A program made the position numbers and the translations under genes. The notes beneath the pieces were generated by a model, which was not told where the DNA came from, searched no databases, and was given only the letters and a program-made list of their open reading frames with translations. DNA of 64,000 nt from an uncultured Oscillospiraceae bacterium (lineage in GTDB: Bacteria; Bacillota; Clostridia; Oscillospirales; Acutalibacteraceae): assembly GCA_900549825.1 (NCBI GenBank), contig URQB01000005.1, forward strand, positions 62,001-126,000, read 5' to 3'. Shown here piece by piece: positions 53,609 through 62,135 of this stretch (its first letter is position 1; the number at the start of each line of letters is the position of its first letter).

Positions 53609-54856
53609 ATGAAAGCGACAGAAGACATTCAGAATTACAAGGCCAAGGTCAAGGAATGTGTCAATTATTGCGTCAAGGAGATCAAGTATATCTGCAATGA
53701 GGTCGGCGGCCGTGAGTCTGGTAGCCCGGCGGAGCGCAAGGCACAGGAGCACATGGCGGACGAACTGCGCAAATATACCGACAGCGTGGAATTCGAGGAG
53801 TTTGATCTGCACCCGAAGGCGTTTATGGGCTGGGTCATCATCGTCGGCATCTGCATGATCGCCAGCGTGATCCTGTATAATCTTGGGTTTGCATTGATTT
53901 CTCTGATCCTGACGCTGGTGAGTGCGATCTGCATGATCGCAGAATTTTTAATGTATAAGGAATTTCTTGATCCATTTTTTCCAAAACGGACTTCTGCAAA
54001 CGTCATTGCGGTGCGCAAGCCGCAGGGTGAGGTCAAGCGCCGTATCATCTTCAACGGGCACTGCGACTCTGCCTATGAATGGCGCTATACATACCTCGGC
54101 GGCGGCCATCTTCTCGTAGCTGTGATCGCGATTGCAATCGTGGGCCTGGTCGTCACCCTCGTCTGCGAGATCGCTGCGGTTGCCACCGGCCATGCGATGA
54201 CTGCATTTGACGGCGGATTCTGGAAGATCATGGGCTATGTGCAGCTGGTCTGGATTCCGTCCTATATCTCAATTTTATTCTTTACCCATTGGAAGCTCGT
54301 TGTTCCCGGTGCGAACGACAACCTGACCGGTTGTGTCAACGCGATGGCCGTGATGAAGTATCTGTCCGACAATGATATTCGCTTTGAAAATACGGAAGTC
54401 CGGGCGGTGCTGACCGGTTCGGAGGAGGCGGGCCTGCGCGGCGCGAAGGCGTATGCCAAAAAGCATCACGACGAATGCCTGCAAACCGAAACGATCTTTA
54501 TCGGCTACGATACTATGCGCGACTACGATGACATGGCGATTTACAGCCGCGATATGACCGGTACGGTCAAGAACGACATCCGTGTGTGCAACCTGATGAA
54601 GAAGGCCGGCGAATACGCGGGGCTCGACCTGCCCTTCAAGAGCGTTTTCTTCGGCTCCTCAGACGCGGCTGCGATCTCTCAGGCCGGCATTCCCGGCGCG
54701 ACCTTCGCCGCGATGGATCCGACGCCGGCGCGCTATTACCACACCCGTCTGGATACGGCGGACAATCTCGACCCCAAAATGATCGAGGCAGGCCTCAATC
54801 TGGCTCTGGAAACCACATACCTCTTTGATAAAGAGGGCCTGAAAGAGAGCTATTGA
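53609..54856 (+). CDS. Membrane-inserted M28-type zinc peptidase (copy 1)
   Basis: 415 residues. An M28 (Zn aminopeptidase) fold broken by two pairs of membrane helices (about 72-120 and 165-235). Zn-site blocks: FNGHCDSAYEW (His, Asp), VPGANDNLTGC (Asp), TGSEEAGLRGAKAY (Glu-Glu), and YYHTRLDTADNL (final His); all appear conserved, though GHCDS replaces the usual H-x-D spacing. The start residues CNEVGGRESGSPAERKAQE match the family. The catalytic part probably faces the cytoplasm or outside of the membrane; I cannot tell. A paralogue follows. Confidence 0.85.
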   Translation: MKATEDIQNYKAKVKECVNYCVKEIKYICNEVGGRESGSPAERKAQEHMADELRKYTDSVEFEEFDLHPKAFMGWVIIVGICMIASVILYNLGFALISLILTLVSAICMIAEFLMYKEFLDPFFPKRTSANVIAVRKPQGEVKRRIIFNGHCDSAYEWRYTYLGGGHLLVAVIAIAIVGLVVTLVCEIAAVATGHAMTAFDGGFWKIMGYVQLVWIPSYISILFFTHWKLVVPGANDNLTGCVNAMAVMKYLSDNDIRFENTEVRAVLTGSEEAGLRGAKAYAKKHHDECLQTETIFIGYDTMRDYDDMAIYSRDMTGTVKNDIRVCNLMKKAGEYAGLDLPFKSVFFGSSDAAAISQAGIPGATFAAMDPTPARYYHTRLDTADNLDPKMIEAGLNLALETTYLFDKEGLKESY

Positions 54857-55077
54857 TTGTTTGAGCCGTCGAAGCCCACCCTGCGACGGCGTGGGTTCTT
54901 TTACGAGCAAAGGCTGGACACTACCCTCCGGGGCGGTTTCGGATTTCATTTTGTGCTGGAAGGCGGGCAAATCCATCTTCGGCAATGTCGATGACTGAGG
55001 CTGGGGATGCAATTTGAACGGTGCCGGACGGCCTCACAAGAGGGTTGTTATAATTTTTAGCTAAGGGAGAGGAAAAC

Positions 55078-56340
55078 ATGGCAGAGACGACGACTGAAAA
55101 AAGCACGATCCTGAAATACATGACGGACGGCATCCGCTATGTATGCGAGCACTACAAAAACCGTGCGCCCGGCACGGAGAGCGAGCGCAAGGCGCAGGAA
55201 TTTTTCCGGGATGAGCTCAAAAAGTACGCAGACGAGGTCGAAATGGAAGACTTTGACCTGCATCCGCATGCGTTTATGGGATTCATCATTCTGGCAGGGC
55301 TCTTTTCCCTGATATCTGTGTTTATGTACTGGCTGGCCCCGAAGGGGATCGTATTCCCGATCATTGGCATTGTATTGACCTTTGTATCGATCCTGATGTT
55401 TGTCTTTGAATTTTTGATGTACCGTTCGTTTGTGGACTTTTTGTTCCCCAAACGCGTATCCCGCAACGTGATGGCGCGCCGCAAGCCCTCCGGCGAGGTC
55501 AAGCGCCGCATCATTTTCGGCGGCCATGCGGACGCTGCATATGAATGGACGTTCTCGCTCCACGGGCAGCTCGCGGCGCTGGTGCCGGTCATCGGTGGCG
55601 CGATCATCAGCATGTTCACCCTCTTCGGCTTCAATCTGGCAGCGGCCATCCATTCCGCGGGCGGCTCGTTTGAGATGGCGGGTGCGTGGAAGGTGCTCGG
55701 CATCATTGCGCTGTGCCTGATTCCGTTCTGCATCCTGATTCTATTCTTCATCAACTGGCGCGTCATTGTCGACGGCGCGAACGACAACCTTTCTGCCTGC
55801 TATATTGCGATCGCCGTGCTCAAGCAGATGGCCGATCAGGATTTCCGCTTTGAAAATACCGAGGTCTGCTGCCTGATCTCCGGCTCTGAGGAAGCGGGCC
55901 TGCGCGGCGCGAAGGCGTATGCAAAACGCCATAAGGAAGACCTGCAGGATGTGGAGACCGTCTATGTGGCAATGGACACGATGCGTGAGGTTGAGCAGCT
56001 GCAGGTTTACACGAAGGGCTGCACCTGGACGGTGTGGGACAGCGAAGCTGTGGGCGACCTGATCCACGAGGCAGGCGTCAATGTCGGCATCGACATGCCG
56101 CGCGCGGAAATCTATCCCGGCGCGATCGATGCGGAGGGTTTTTCTATGTATGGCCTGACGGCTGCGGGCTTCTGCGGCGTCAATCATGACCCCAAGACGT
56201 ATTATCACACCAGGAAGGATACGCCGGATAACATCGGCGAGGACTGCATCGAGCTTTCCCTGAAAGTTTGTGAGGAGACCGCGCGGCTGTACGATGCAAA
56301 CGGCGGCCTTGCCAAGTATGAGGCAAAATACAAGAAATAA
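55078..56340 (+). CDS. Membrane-inserted M28-type zinc peptidase (copy 2)
   Basis: 420 residues, the same design as copy 1 and clearly homologous throughout (ERKAQE, DFDLHPHAFMGF, LFPKRVSRNVMARRKPSGEVKRRIIF, GANDNLSAC, SGSEEAGLRGAKAYAK, YYHTRKDTPDNIGEDC). Two membrane-helix pairs lie at about 73-125 and 160-235. Zn-site difference: GGHADAAYEW here against GHCDS in copy 1. AGAGGAAA precedes the ATG. 222 bases separate the two genes; the second may be transcribed with the first. Product substrate unknown. Confidence 0.85.
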   Translation: MAETTTEKSTILKYMTDGIRYVCEHYKNRAPGTESERKAQEFFRDELKKYADEVEMEDFDLHPHAFMGFIILAGLFSLISVFMYWLAPKGIVFPIIGIVLTFVSILMFVFEFLMYRSFVDFLFPKRVSRNVMARRKPSGEVKRRIIFGGHADAAYEWTFSLHGQLAALVPVIGGAIISMFTLFGFNLAAAIHSAGGSFEMAGAWKVLGIIALCLIPFCILILFFINWRVIVDGANDNLSACYIAIAVLKQMADQDFRFENTEVCCLISGSEEAGLRGAKAYAKRHKEDLQDVETVYVAMDTMREVEQLQVYTKGCTWTVWDSEAVGDLIHEAGVNVGIDMPRAEIYPGAIDAEGFSMYGLTAAGFCGVNHDPKTYYHTRKDTPDNIGEDCIELSLKVCEETARLYDANGGLAKYEAKYKK

Positions 56341-56388
56341 TGCTCTTCTCCGGAAGGGGAACGGCAGAACAGAACAATAGGCAGAATG

Positions 56389-56424
56389 AAACCCGCCTGC
56401 TCCGGAGCAGGCGGGGTTTTATGT
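56389..56424. terminator. Terminator after the second M28 gene
   Basis: 15-bp stem with one bulge (56389-56403 with 56404-56419) followed by TTATG. Confidence 0.82.
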
Positions 56425-56480
56425 TGGCTTTGCATGAGCTGGTGCGCTGTTATGTATATCGGTGGGGAAAAGGGCGGCGC

Positions 56481-56775
56481 TCACCGGTGGCGCCCCGCGT
56501 TCTGGAAGTCCTTACGATATTCCACGCCGGAGGTTTCCGCAAGCAGCCGAAGCTCTGTTATCCCGGATGGTGTTGATCCGCGGCAGGTGGGTGGTGAGCA
56601 TATAGACCTGCGCCGCCTTTTCCACCGTTTCAATCAGACCGAAGGTCTCATCCACCGTCTTCCCGGCGGCGTAAATGCCGTGCATCCACCAGATCACAAG
56701 GCGGAATTCCTTCCTTTTCTCCGCCGTAGCCCTGCCAATTTCATTGGAGGAAAGAGTGAGGTTGTCCTTCACCAT
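56481..56775 (-). pseudogene. Remnant of rhamnulose-1-phosphate aldolase
   Basis: Minus strand, about 75 codons match the C-terminal third of RhaD: NEIGRATAEKRKEFRLVIW, MHGIYAAGKTVDETFGLIETVEKAAQVYML, then INTI. Near 56565 the frame shifts and the true RhaD ending continues in another frame (ITELRLLAETSGVEYRKDF, stop at 56481-56483). The first two thirds of the about 275-residue enzyme, with most of the zinc ligands, are gone. RhaD splits L-rhamnulose-1-phosphate to DHAP and L-lactaldehyde. With the rhamnosidase remnant at 20.0 kb this marks loss of rhamnose breakdown. Confidence 0.85.
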
Positions 56776-56990
56776 TGGATGTGAAAAGAAGATCGCAAAT
56801 TCCGGGCAGGGCTCTGGCTGCATTTGTCATATCAGCTGAAAAGAGAGGGGGCTTGCCCATCTATTTGCCGGGACCCGGATTCAGGCTTGATTTGGAAAGC
56901 CCATCAAGCTTATAATATCAAATTAGGTGGGGAGACAGGTTTATGGTTGGGCAAATCATGTTTATCTCTTTGGAGGAGGTTTATTCATAC

Positions 56991-57584
56991 ATGGGTAACC
57001 ATCTGAGCCACTATTTTATTGAGGATCATTCACTGCAGTCGAATATTCAGACGTTTTCTTATTATTTCGGCGCTGAGAAGTTTAAATTTATCAGTGATAC
57101 AGGGATGTTTTCTCCCGGCCACGTGGATGATGCGTCCAGCCTTTTGCTTCATACGATGCCAAAGCGATCCGGGAGCTTTTTGGATTTGGGATGCGGTTAT
57201 GGCGTCATAGGTATCGTGATGGGCAAGGTGTATGATTTGGAAATTACGATGGCGGATTTGAACGGGCGGGCATTGGAATGCGCCAGAAAAAACTGTGAAG
57301 CCAATCAACTGGCGGCAGACATCGTGAAATCCGATTGTTTTCAAAATATCAGTCGGTGTTTCGATACCATAGCGTTGAATCCTCCGATCCATGCCGGGAA
57401 ATCGGTGATCAATGAAATGTATGAAGGGGCCTATGAGCACTTGAATGCAGCCGGAACGTTTTATGTTGTGATCCAAAAGAAACATGGAGCGGAAAGCACC
57501 ATTCGAAAGCTGATCGAGATCTTCGATAACTGCGAGACGTTATATAAAAAGAAAGGGTATTACGTTTTAGCCTGCATAAAATAA
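56991..57584 (+). CDS. Class I SAM methyltransferase, RsmC-like
   Basis: 197 residues. SAM-binding motif I FLDLGCGYGVIGI (about 65-77), MADLNGRALECARKN, and NPPIHAGKSV (the NPP-type motif IV of base N-methyltransferases). The N terminus GNHLSHYFIEDHSLQSNIQTFSYYF matches the short Gram-positive RsmC-like proteins (16S rRNA m2G1207 type). GGAGGAGG lies about ten bases before ATG 56991; an upstream ATG (56943) with GGGGAGA is possible but adds 16 unmatched residues. It has higher A+T content than its neighbours. Confidence 0.87.
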   Translation: MGNHLSHYFIEDHSLQSNIQTFSYYFGAEKFKFISDTGMFSPGHVDDASSLLLHTMPKRSGSFLDLGCGYGVIGIVMGKVYDLEITMADLNGRALECARKNCEANQLAADIVKSDCFQNISRCFDTIALNPPIHAGKSVINEMYEGAYEHLNAAGTFYVVIQKKHGAESTIRKLIEIFDNCETLYKKKGYYVLACIK

Positions 57585-57695
57585 TCAGCTTCTTTGATCC
57601 GGCGTCCGGGCCCTCACCATTTTCAAAATGTTCTTATTAAGGGGGATTCATACCCGCCGGTGTGGCTGGGGGACCAAAGCAAAAATTTTATAAAC

Positions 57696-57728
57696 AGAGC
57701 GGGCAAAACATGCCGGGAAGCCCGCTCT
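57696..57728. repeat. Hairpin downstream of tRNA-Thr
   Basis: Perfect 9-bp stem 57696-57704 / 57720-57728; on the minus strand followed by GTTTATAAAATTTTT. Possibly a second terminator. 57585-57695 and 57729-57793 hold no gene I can see. Confidence 0.5.
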
Positions 57729-57784
57729 CGCGCTATCATGAGGCCCTCAATCATTTTTGGATATCATCCGGAACCATTTTCACC

Positions 57785-57822
57785 CAAAATAAAAAACCGC
57801 GAAGCACACAGCTACGCGGTTT
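57785..57822 (-). terminator. tRNA-Thr terminator
   Basis: Minus-strand stem AAACCGCG/CGCGGTTT (57822-57815 with 57801-57794, 13-base loop) then TTTATTTTGG. Confidence 0.85.
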
Positions 57823-57826
57823 CCTC

Positions 57827-57902
57827 TGGAGCTACTGGGCGGACTCGAACCGCCGACCTGCTGATTACGAATCAGCTGCTCTACCAACTGAGCCACAGTA
57901 GC
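57827..57902 (-). tRNA. tRNA-Thr (CGT)
   Basis: 76 bases with encoded CCA. Acceptor GCTACTG / CAGTAGC, D-arm GCTC...GAGC, anticodon arm CTGAT / ATCAG around loop TCGTAAT's CGT anticodon, T-arm CGGCGGTTCGAGTCCGCC. Promoter at 57963-57991. Confidence 0.97.
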
Positions 57903-57962
57903 GAATATTCTGTTTTCACGCCGATCGCCAGCGAAAAACGCAGTGCGAATCACAGCTTTTAT

Positions 57963-57991
57963 ATTATAATCAGAACCTCCTGCTTTTGCAA
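57963..57991 (-). promoter_or_regulatory. tRNA-Thr promoter
   Basis: Minus-strand TTGCAA (57991-57986), 17-base spacer, TATAAT (57968-57963). Confidence 0.82.
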
Positions 57992-58055
57992 GCCCTTTTT
58001 GCAAAATCTCTGAAAAAATTCTCCGGAGAGATGCAACGATCGTGCTTATCTGCTT

Positions 58056-58100
58056 CGGCGTTCCCGGCCGCTGATCCGATTGCCGGGAACGCCGTTTTTT
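58056..58100. terminator. Hairpin between the phosphatase and tRNA-Thr
   Basis: Perfect 13-bp stem 58056-58068 / 58082-58094. The T-run (TTTTTT) follows on the plus strand; on the minus strand it precedes the hairpin as an A-run. It lies 14 bases beyond the minus-strand phosphatase gene and most likely ends it. Confidence 0.7.
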
Positions 58101-58107
58101 GATCGGG

Positions 58108-58845
58108 TCAGTCCGTCAGCTTCCGCACGATCGCGTCAAGCTCTTCACCGGTTACGCCGATAGATTCCAGATAGGCGCGCGTGCCGCCGCACGCTTGCTC
58201 GAGATAGTGACAGAATTTTTCCATTGTATCCGGGTCGGATTTCAGATGCGGATTCTTCTCCTCATCGAAGATATCGTTGCCATCCTCCACCATCGTCCGG
58301 AACATGGGCTGGAGATAGGTGTTGGAAATCTGATAATCTGCGATGATATCCAGTTTGTCCACTCCTGCCAGCGAGAGAAGCATCGCCGCGACGATCCCGG
58401 TGCGGTCCTTACCGAGCGCACAGTGGAACAGGACGGCGCCCTCGGGAGCGGCAGCGATCGCACGGAAGACCTCCGCCATATTTTCCTTATGATCTGTCAG
58501 GCTGCAGACGTAGCTTTCCCACAGCGGTTGGCTTTCCACCTTGTCCACATAGGCGGGGTTGATTTCCAGCAGGGTGTAATGGTGATAAACGATGTCGGGC
58601 TCTTTTGCATAGGCGGAAGGCGCAACCTTCGATTCCCCGTTTCCGCGCAGGTCGATGACCGTTTTCACCGGGATTTCGGCGAGCCGCGCACGGTCCGGCC
58701 CCATCGGCCCGAACGGAATCCCGCAGCGGATAAAGCGGCCGAACTGCGTCACCTTTCCGTCCGCACATGGATATCCTCCGAGATCGCGGCAGTTAAAAAC
58801 GCCGTCGAGCGGAATGCGGCGGGCATTGCCGGAAAAATTACTCAT
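58108..58845 (-). CDS. Tyrosine/dual-specificity phosphatase (Y_phosphatase3 type)
   Basis: 245 residues. Phosphate-binding loop HCALGKDRTG (Cys nucleophile about 144, Arg 150) and the N-terminal NCRDLGGYPCADGKVTQFGRFIRCGIP block typical of the IphP/PtpA-lipid type bacterial phosphatases, plus TVIDLRGNGE. Cytoplasmic; removes phosphate from tyrosine, or phosphoinositides in some pathogens. The ATG at 58845 follows GAGGATGAGCT. It probably has its own promoter in the 58846-58960 region. Confidence 0.92.
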   Translation of the reverse strand: MSNFSGNARRIPLDGVFNCRDLGGYPCADGKVTQFGRFIRCGIPFGPMGPDRARLAEIPVKTVIDLRGNGESKVAPSAYAKEPDIVYHHYTLLEINPAYVDKVESQPLWESYVCSLTDHKENMAEVFRAIAAAPEGAVLFHCALGKDRTGIVAAMLLSLAGVDKLDIIADYQISNTYLQPMFRTMVEDGNDIFDEEKNPHLKSDPDTMEKFCHYLEQACGGTRAYLESIGVTGEELDAIVRKLTD

Positions 58846-58989
58846 AGCTCATCCTCCTCAAAATTTGCCGGCGGGCATATGAAACACCGTCCGGAAAAAG
58901 CGGTAATGAGATAAGTATACCATTTCTGCCGCGCAACGTCAATTTCCAGAAGTGGAGCGGTCTTTTTTACGCTTTGATGGATCAGGCAA

Positions 58990-59017
58990 TTGTATTTTTT
59001 CAGGAATCTGATAAGAT
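58990..59017 (+). promoter_or_regulatory. Promoter of first LRR lipoprotein gene
   Basis: TTGTAT (58990-58995), 16-base spacer, TAAGAT (59012-59017). Confidence 0.6.
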
Positions 59018-59087
59018 AGATAACAGGCATAACGGCAGTTGGCGGGAGCCGCTTCTGTCCGGATGTTAATTCTATGAAGAAAGGTAT

Positions 59088-59843
59088 GTGAACCCTCTGA
59101 TGATAAAAAGAGGAAGCGCCCTTTTGATGGCCGCTTTATTGCTGTTTGGTATCGCGGGCTGTGGCAGGCAGACGGGCGATATCCGGATCGGAAACAAAAC
59201 GCTGCCGCAGGATTCGGAAAACCTTGCGCTGTGCCTGAGCGAAATTGAGGACTTATCCCCGATCCGCGGGTTTCAGAAGGCGTCCAAGGTGAGCCTGTGC
59301 AACAACGGCCTGACGGATCTTTCCGCCCTGAAGGATATGAAGCAGATTATCAATCTGGATGTATCGGAGAATCAGATTACGGATGTATCGGTACTGGAGA
59401 GCCTCCCCCAACTGAAGATTCTGAATATCGCGGGCAATCAGGTCTCTGATCTCGCGCCTTTGGCAGGGCTTACAGCGCTGGAGAGCATCAATTTATCCAA
59501 TAACCCGATTGATGAGATTGGGGTTTTATCCGGCATGAAAAACCTGACGGTTGCCGAGTTGTCCCACAGCCAGATCAGTGACCTGACGCCTCTTGCGGGA
59601 TTGACAGGCCTTGCCAGCCTTCGGCTGTCCTACAATCAGATTACGGACATTACGCCGCTCGCAGGGCTTCAGAACGTGACACATCTTTCTCTTGCAGGAA
59701 ATGAGATCAAAGGGGAGGAGAACCTGCAGGTATTGATGCAGATGAAGAGCCTGGTTTCCCTGACGTTGGGCTCCGGCTTCACGCAGGAAGAGGTGGAGCG
59801 CCTGCAAAAGGCGCTGCCGGATTGTATGATATTCGGTCGGTAA
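59088..59843 (+). CDS. Leucine-rich-repeat lipoprotein (copy 1)
   Basis: 251 residues: signal peptide with lipobox IAGC (Cys 25), short linker, then from about 57 to 225 seven or so 22-residue LRR units of the internalin-like type (consensus L..L.NQI.DI..L.GL; e.g. NQITDITPLAGLQNV), and a small C-terminal cap ending in EEVERLQKALPDCMIF. Exposed on the cell surface; such LRR blocks bind proteins or glycans. A GTG start at 59088 with AAAGG three bases before is used; ATG 59100 is possible. Closely similar to the gene at 62303, especially in the LRR core and the ending. Confidence 0.88.
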   Translation: MNPLMIKRGSALLMAALLLFGIAGCGRQTGDIRIGNKTLPQDSENLALCLSEIEDLSPIRGFQKASKVSLCNNGLTDLSALKDMKQIINLDVSENQITDVSVLESLPQLKILNIAGNQVSDLAPLAGLTALESINLSNNPIDEIGVLSGMKNLTVAELSHSQISDLTPLAGLTGLASLRLSYNQITDITPLAGLQNVTHLSLAGNEIKGEENLQVLMQMKSLVSLTLGSGFTQEEVERLQKALPDCMIFGR

Positions 59844-59862
59844 ATGTTGAATCTTGATTCTG

Positions 59863-59891
59863 TTGACAATAAAAGAGGGCGGTGCTAGGAT
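59863..59891 (+). promoter_or_regulatory. Promoter of wall-anchored protein 1
   Basis: TTGACA (59863-59868), 17-base spacer, TAGGAT (59886-59891) followed by AAAAAT, 60 bases upstream of the start. The parallel gene at 61415 has the same arrangement. Confidence 0.85.
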
Positions 59892-59951
59892 AAAAATATA
59901 TCCAAAATAATATGTTTTGGATAAAGATTTATAGAGAAAGGATGAAAAAGA

Positions 59952-60920
59952 ATGACAATGGGTAAGAGACTGCTCAGTATTCTAGTGGCGCTGTGTATGG
60001 TATTGTCTGTGATCGGCGTTGCCGCTTACGCGGCCAGTGACAGCGAACCTCAGCAGCAGGCAGATCCGCTGGCTGCGGTGGAGATTCCGGTGCCGTCAGA
60101 GGTGAAAGATTTTGCGATAAAGTACTTTGGCAGCACACAGGCGTTTGCGGACTTCGTTGCCAGTACGGTAGGGAAAATTGTAACAGGCACGAAGAGCGAT
60201 CATCTGGCGGAGGTAATCGTGAGGGCGTTTGAGGATGGCATCATCATCGGCAATATCAGCACGATGACGGATGAAGAGGTTAAAGTGATGCTCGACCAGA
60301 TTTACTGGGTCTATGCAGACAATCCAGGCCCGATTACACAGACGGTTGATTGCATCAAGATGTTTGTCAACTGGTGCGATGCGGCAATCCATTTCGGTCA
60401 GGACGGCCCTCTGCTTGGCACAATGCAGAAGAAGCTTGCAACCTATTATTGGAATTGGCTGCAAGAGCACTGCGTACCGGGTCTAGGACCGGATGCGCCG
60501 GTTGATCCGAGCGAGCCCTCGACGGAGCCGACTGAACCCTCGACGGAGCCGACCAAGCCCTCGACGGAGCCGACTGAACCCTCGACGGAGCCGACCAGGC
60601 CCTCGACGGAGCCGACTGAGCCCTCAACGGAGCCGACCGAGCCCTCAACGGAGCCGACTGAGCCTTCGACAGAGTCGGCGGTAGCTCCCACAGACGAGCC
60701 TACAATGGCTCCCACGGATGAGCCCACAGCAGGTCTCACAGACGACCCAGGTGAACCGGCACAGACGAATGAGGCGCCTGCAGGGGAACAGCCTTCCTCG
60801 CAGGAAGCGAGCCCGGATACCGGTGATTCCACTGCAGTTTCCGCGCTTGTGCTCGTTTCGACGGCCGCAGCCGCAGCTTTTGTTCTGACCTGCAAGAGAG
60901 GCAAACGGATTGAGAAATAA
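59952..60920 (+). CDS. Wall-anchored surface protein 1 with PSTEPT repeats
   Basis: 322 residues. Signal peptide 1-28 (cut after AYA), a new-looking helical domain of about 125 residues (50-175; ends in LATYYWNWLQEHC), then a Pro/Ser/Thr/Glu stalk made of about eight 7-residue units PSTEPT(E/K/R) (about 187-240) and a PTDEPT stretch, and a cell-wall sorting signal SPDTGDS, hydrophobic segment and KRGKR tail. The helical domain has two conserved cysteines shared with the next protein. Function unknown; the stalk lifts the domain off the cell wall. A terminator follows at 60935. Confidence 0.85.
   Translation: MTMGKRLLSILVALCMVLSVIGVAAYAASDSEPQQQADPLAAVEIPVPSEVKDFAIKYFGSTQAFADFVASTVGKIVTGTKSDHLAEVIVRAFEDGIIIGNISTMTDEEVKVMLDQIYWVYADNPGPITQTVDCIKMFVNWCDAAIHFGQDGPLLGTMQKKLATYYWNWLQEHCVPGLGPDAPVDPSEPSTEPTEPSTEPTKPSTEPTEPSTEPTRPSTEPTEPSTEPTEPSTEPTEPSTESAVAPTDEPTMAPTDEPTAGLTDDPGEPAQTNEAPAGEQPSSQEASPDTGDSTAVSALVLVSTAAAAAFVLTCKRGKRIEK
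60509..60670 (+). repeat. In-gene 21-bp (7-codon) tandem repeat
   Basis: About eight near-identical 21-base units (CCCTCGACGGAGCCGACT-like) coding PSTEPT plus E, K or R, within the wall-protein stalk. Copy number probably varies between strains. Confidence 0.9.
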
Positions 60921-60934
60921 CCGAACGGCATGAT

Positions 60935-60975
60935 AAAATACCGCAGGGCTGAGGAGACTGCCTTGCGGTATTTTT
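60935..60975. terminator. Terminator after wall-anchored protein 1
   Basis: 14-bp stem with one G-U (60935-60949 with 60960-60975) with T-runs at both ends; also serves the small minus gene at 61008-61172. Confidence 0.85.
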
Positions 60976-61007
60976 CTTTGGAATCGATCGGGCGTGGGGA
61001 AACTTGC

Positions 61008-61172
61008 TTATAGGTCGTCCGCATCCTGAACCGGTCGTTCTTTCTGCTGGGCCGTGCCTGTGTAACTGCCCAGCACGTCGGTTGGAATTCCATTTTCAGC
61101 TGTCTGCCAGATCTCAGCGAGCACTTCAGGGGGGAGCGCTGGCTGAGTTCTTTTGTTCCTCGGTTTCTCCAT
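61008..61172 (-). CDS. Small protein with VLGSYTG / PVQDADDL ending
   Basis: A 54-codon frame on the minus strand, not covered by any larger gene, starting ATG 61172 with GGAAAGGA 12 bases upstream. Product is charged at the start (EKPRNKRTQP), then LPPEVLAEIW, GIPTDVLGSYTG and ends in PVQDADDL. I know the IP-x-DV-x-GSYTG ... PVQDADDL pattern as that of short unnamed proteins common in Clostridia. Function unknown. It is convergent with wall protein 1 and shares its bidirectional terminator. The remaining 61173-61312 holds no other gene. Confidence 0.65.
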   Translation of the reverse strand: MEKPRNKRTQPALPPEVLAEIWQTAENGIPTDVLGSYTGTAQQKERPVQDADDL

Positions 61173-61312
61173 TTATCTGTCAGTTCCTTTCCGCACATTT
61201 TTTAGTTTATTGCAGGTTTAAGATAGTTTGCGTATTCCGAGCCGGAATCATCAGAGAAAAAATAAGCCGTTACAGGTAAAAGTTACCGAATGAAAGGATT
61301 ACAAAGAATCGA

Positions 61313-61341
61313 TTGACAAACAAGCGGCAAGCTTGTAGAAT
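61313..61341 (+). promoter_or_regulatory. Promoter of wall-anchored protein 2
   Basis: TTGACA (61313-61318), 17-base spacer, TAGAAT (61336-61341) followed by AAAAAT, as at the promoter of the paralogue. Confidence 0.85.
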
Positions 61342-61414
61342 AAAAATGGTATATACAGGGAGAGTTCTTCTTGTATGATAGCTGAAAGATCAAAGAGAAA
61401 GGATTGAAAAGTAA

Positions 61415-62107
61415 GTGACAAAGGGTAAAAAACTGTTCAGCCTTCTGATGGCGCTTTGCATGGTGTTGTCCATGAGCGGCATTGCAGCTTTTGCCGCGGA
61501 TGACGTTCTCAAGCCGGAAGCCGGACAGAATGCGGAGATAGCCGCCCCGAGCACAGACGCTGTCAAGGCGCTCGCCGAGAAGTATTTCGGCAGCACGGAA
61601 GCGTTTGCCAACTTTATCGGCAGCACCGTGGGTTTGATCGTCACAGGCGCGAAGAGCGATAACCTTGCGAAGGCGATTGTCAATGCGGCGGAAAACGGCG
61701 TGATCATCGGGGATATCAGCAAGATGACGGATGCCGAAGTGAAAACGATGCTCGATCAGATCTACTGGGTCTATGCGGATAACCCGGGTATGATTACACA
61801 GACAGTCGACTGCATCAAGATGTATGTCAACTATGTCGACGCTTCCATCCATAGGGGTCAGGACGGTCCGAACCTCGGCGTGATGCAGGTGAAGCTCGCT
61901 ACCTACTACAGCAACTGGCTCAAGGAGCACTGCGTGCCGGAAACGACCACCGCCGCCCCGACTGAAGCGCCGACTGTGCCGGTCGTTACGGTTCCCGTTG
62001 AGAATCCGCCGACCGGCGAATCGATTGCGATTTCCGCGCTTGCGCTCGTTTCTGTGGCGGCCGCGGCTGCGTTCATCATGACGCGCAAGAAGAATCAGGA
62101 AGACTAA
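61415..62107 (+). CDS. Wall-anchored surface protein 2 (paralogue without the repeat stalk)
   Basis: 230 residues. Signal peptide (1-27, cut after AFA), the same helical domain as wall protein 1 (EKYFGSTEAFANFIGSTVG, KMTDAEVKTMLDQIYWVYADNPG, LATYYSNWLKEHC), a short Thr/Pro/Ala linker in place of the long repeat stalk, then the sorting signal NPPTGES, hydrophobic segment and RKKNQED tail. GTG start; AAGGA lies 11 bases upstream. Identity in the helical domain is high, about two thirds by eye. Duplicated gene with separate but matching promoter. Confidence 0.85.
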   Translation: MTKGKKLFSLLMALCMVLSMSGIAAFAADDVLKPEAGQNAEIAAPSTDAVKALAEKYFGSTEAFANFIGSTVGLIVTGAKSDNLAKAIVNAAENGVIIGDISKMTDAEVKTMLDQIYWVYADNPGMITQTVDCIKMYVNYVDASIHRGQDGPNLGVMQVKLATYYSNWLKEHCVPETTTAAPTEAPTVPVVTVPVENPPTGESIAISALALVSVAAAAAFIMTRKKNQED

Positions 62108-62135
62108 TCGAGCGGGGAAATTTTAGATTGCGCGC

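Noticed and set aside
60367..60648. Minus-strand repetitive SAPSRA frame
   Set aside because: Arises only from the antisense of the PSTEPT repeat.
60500..60670. CRISPR-like array
   Set aside because: The 21-base units are contiguous codons without spacers and encode a protein stalk.
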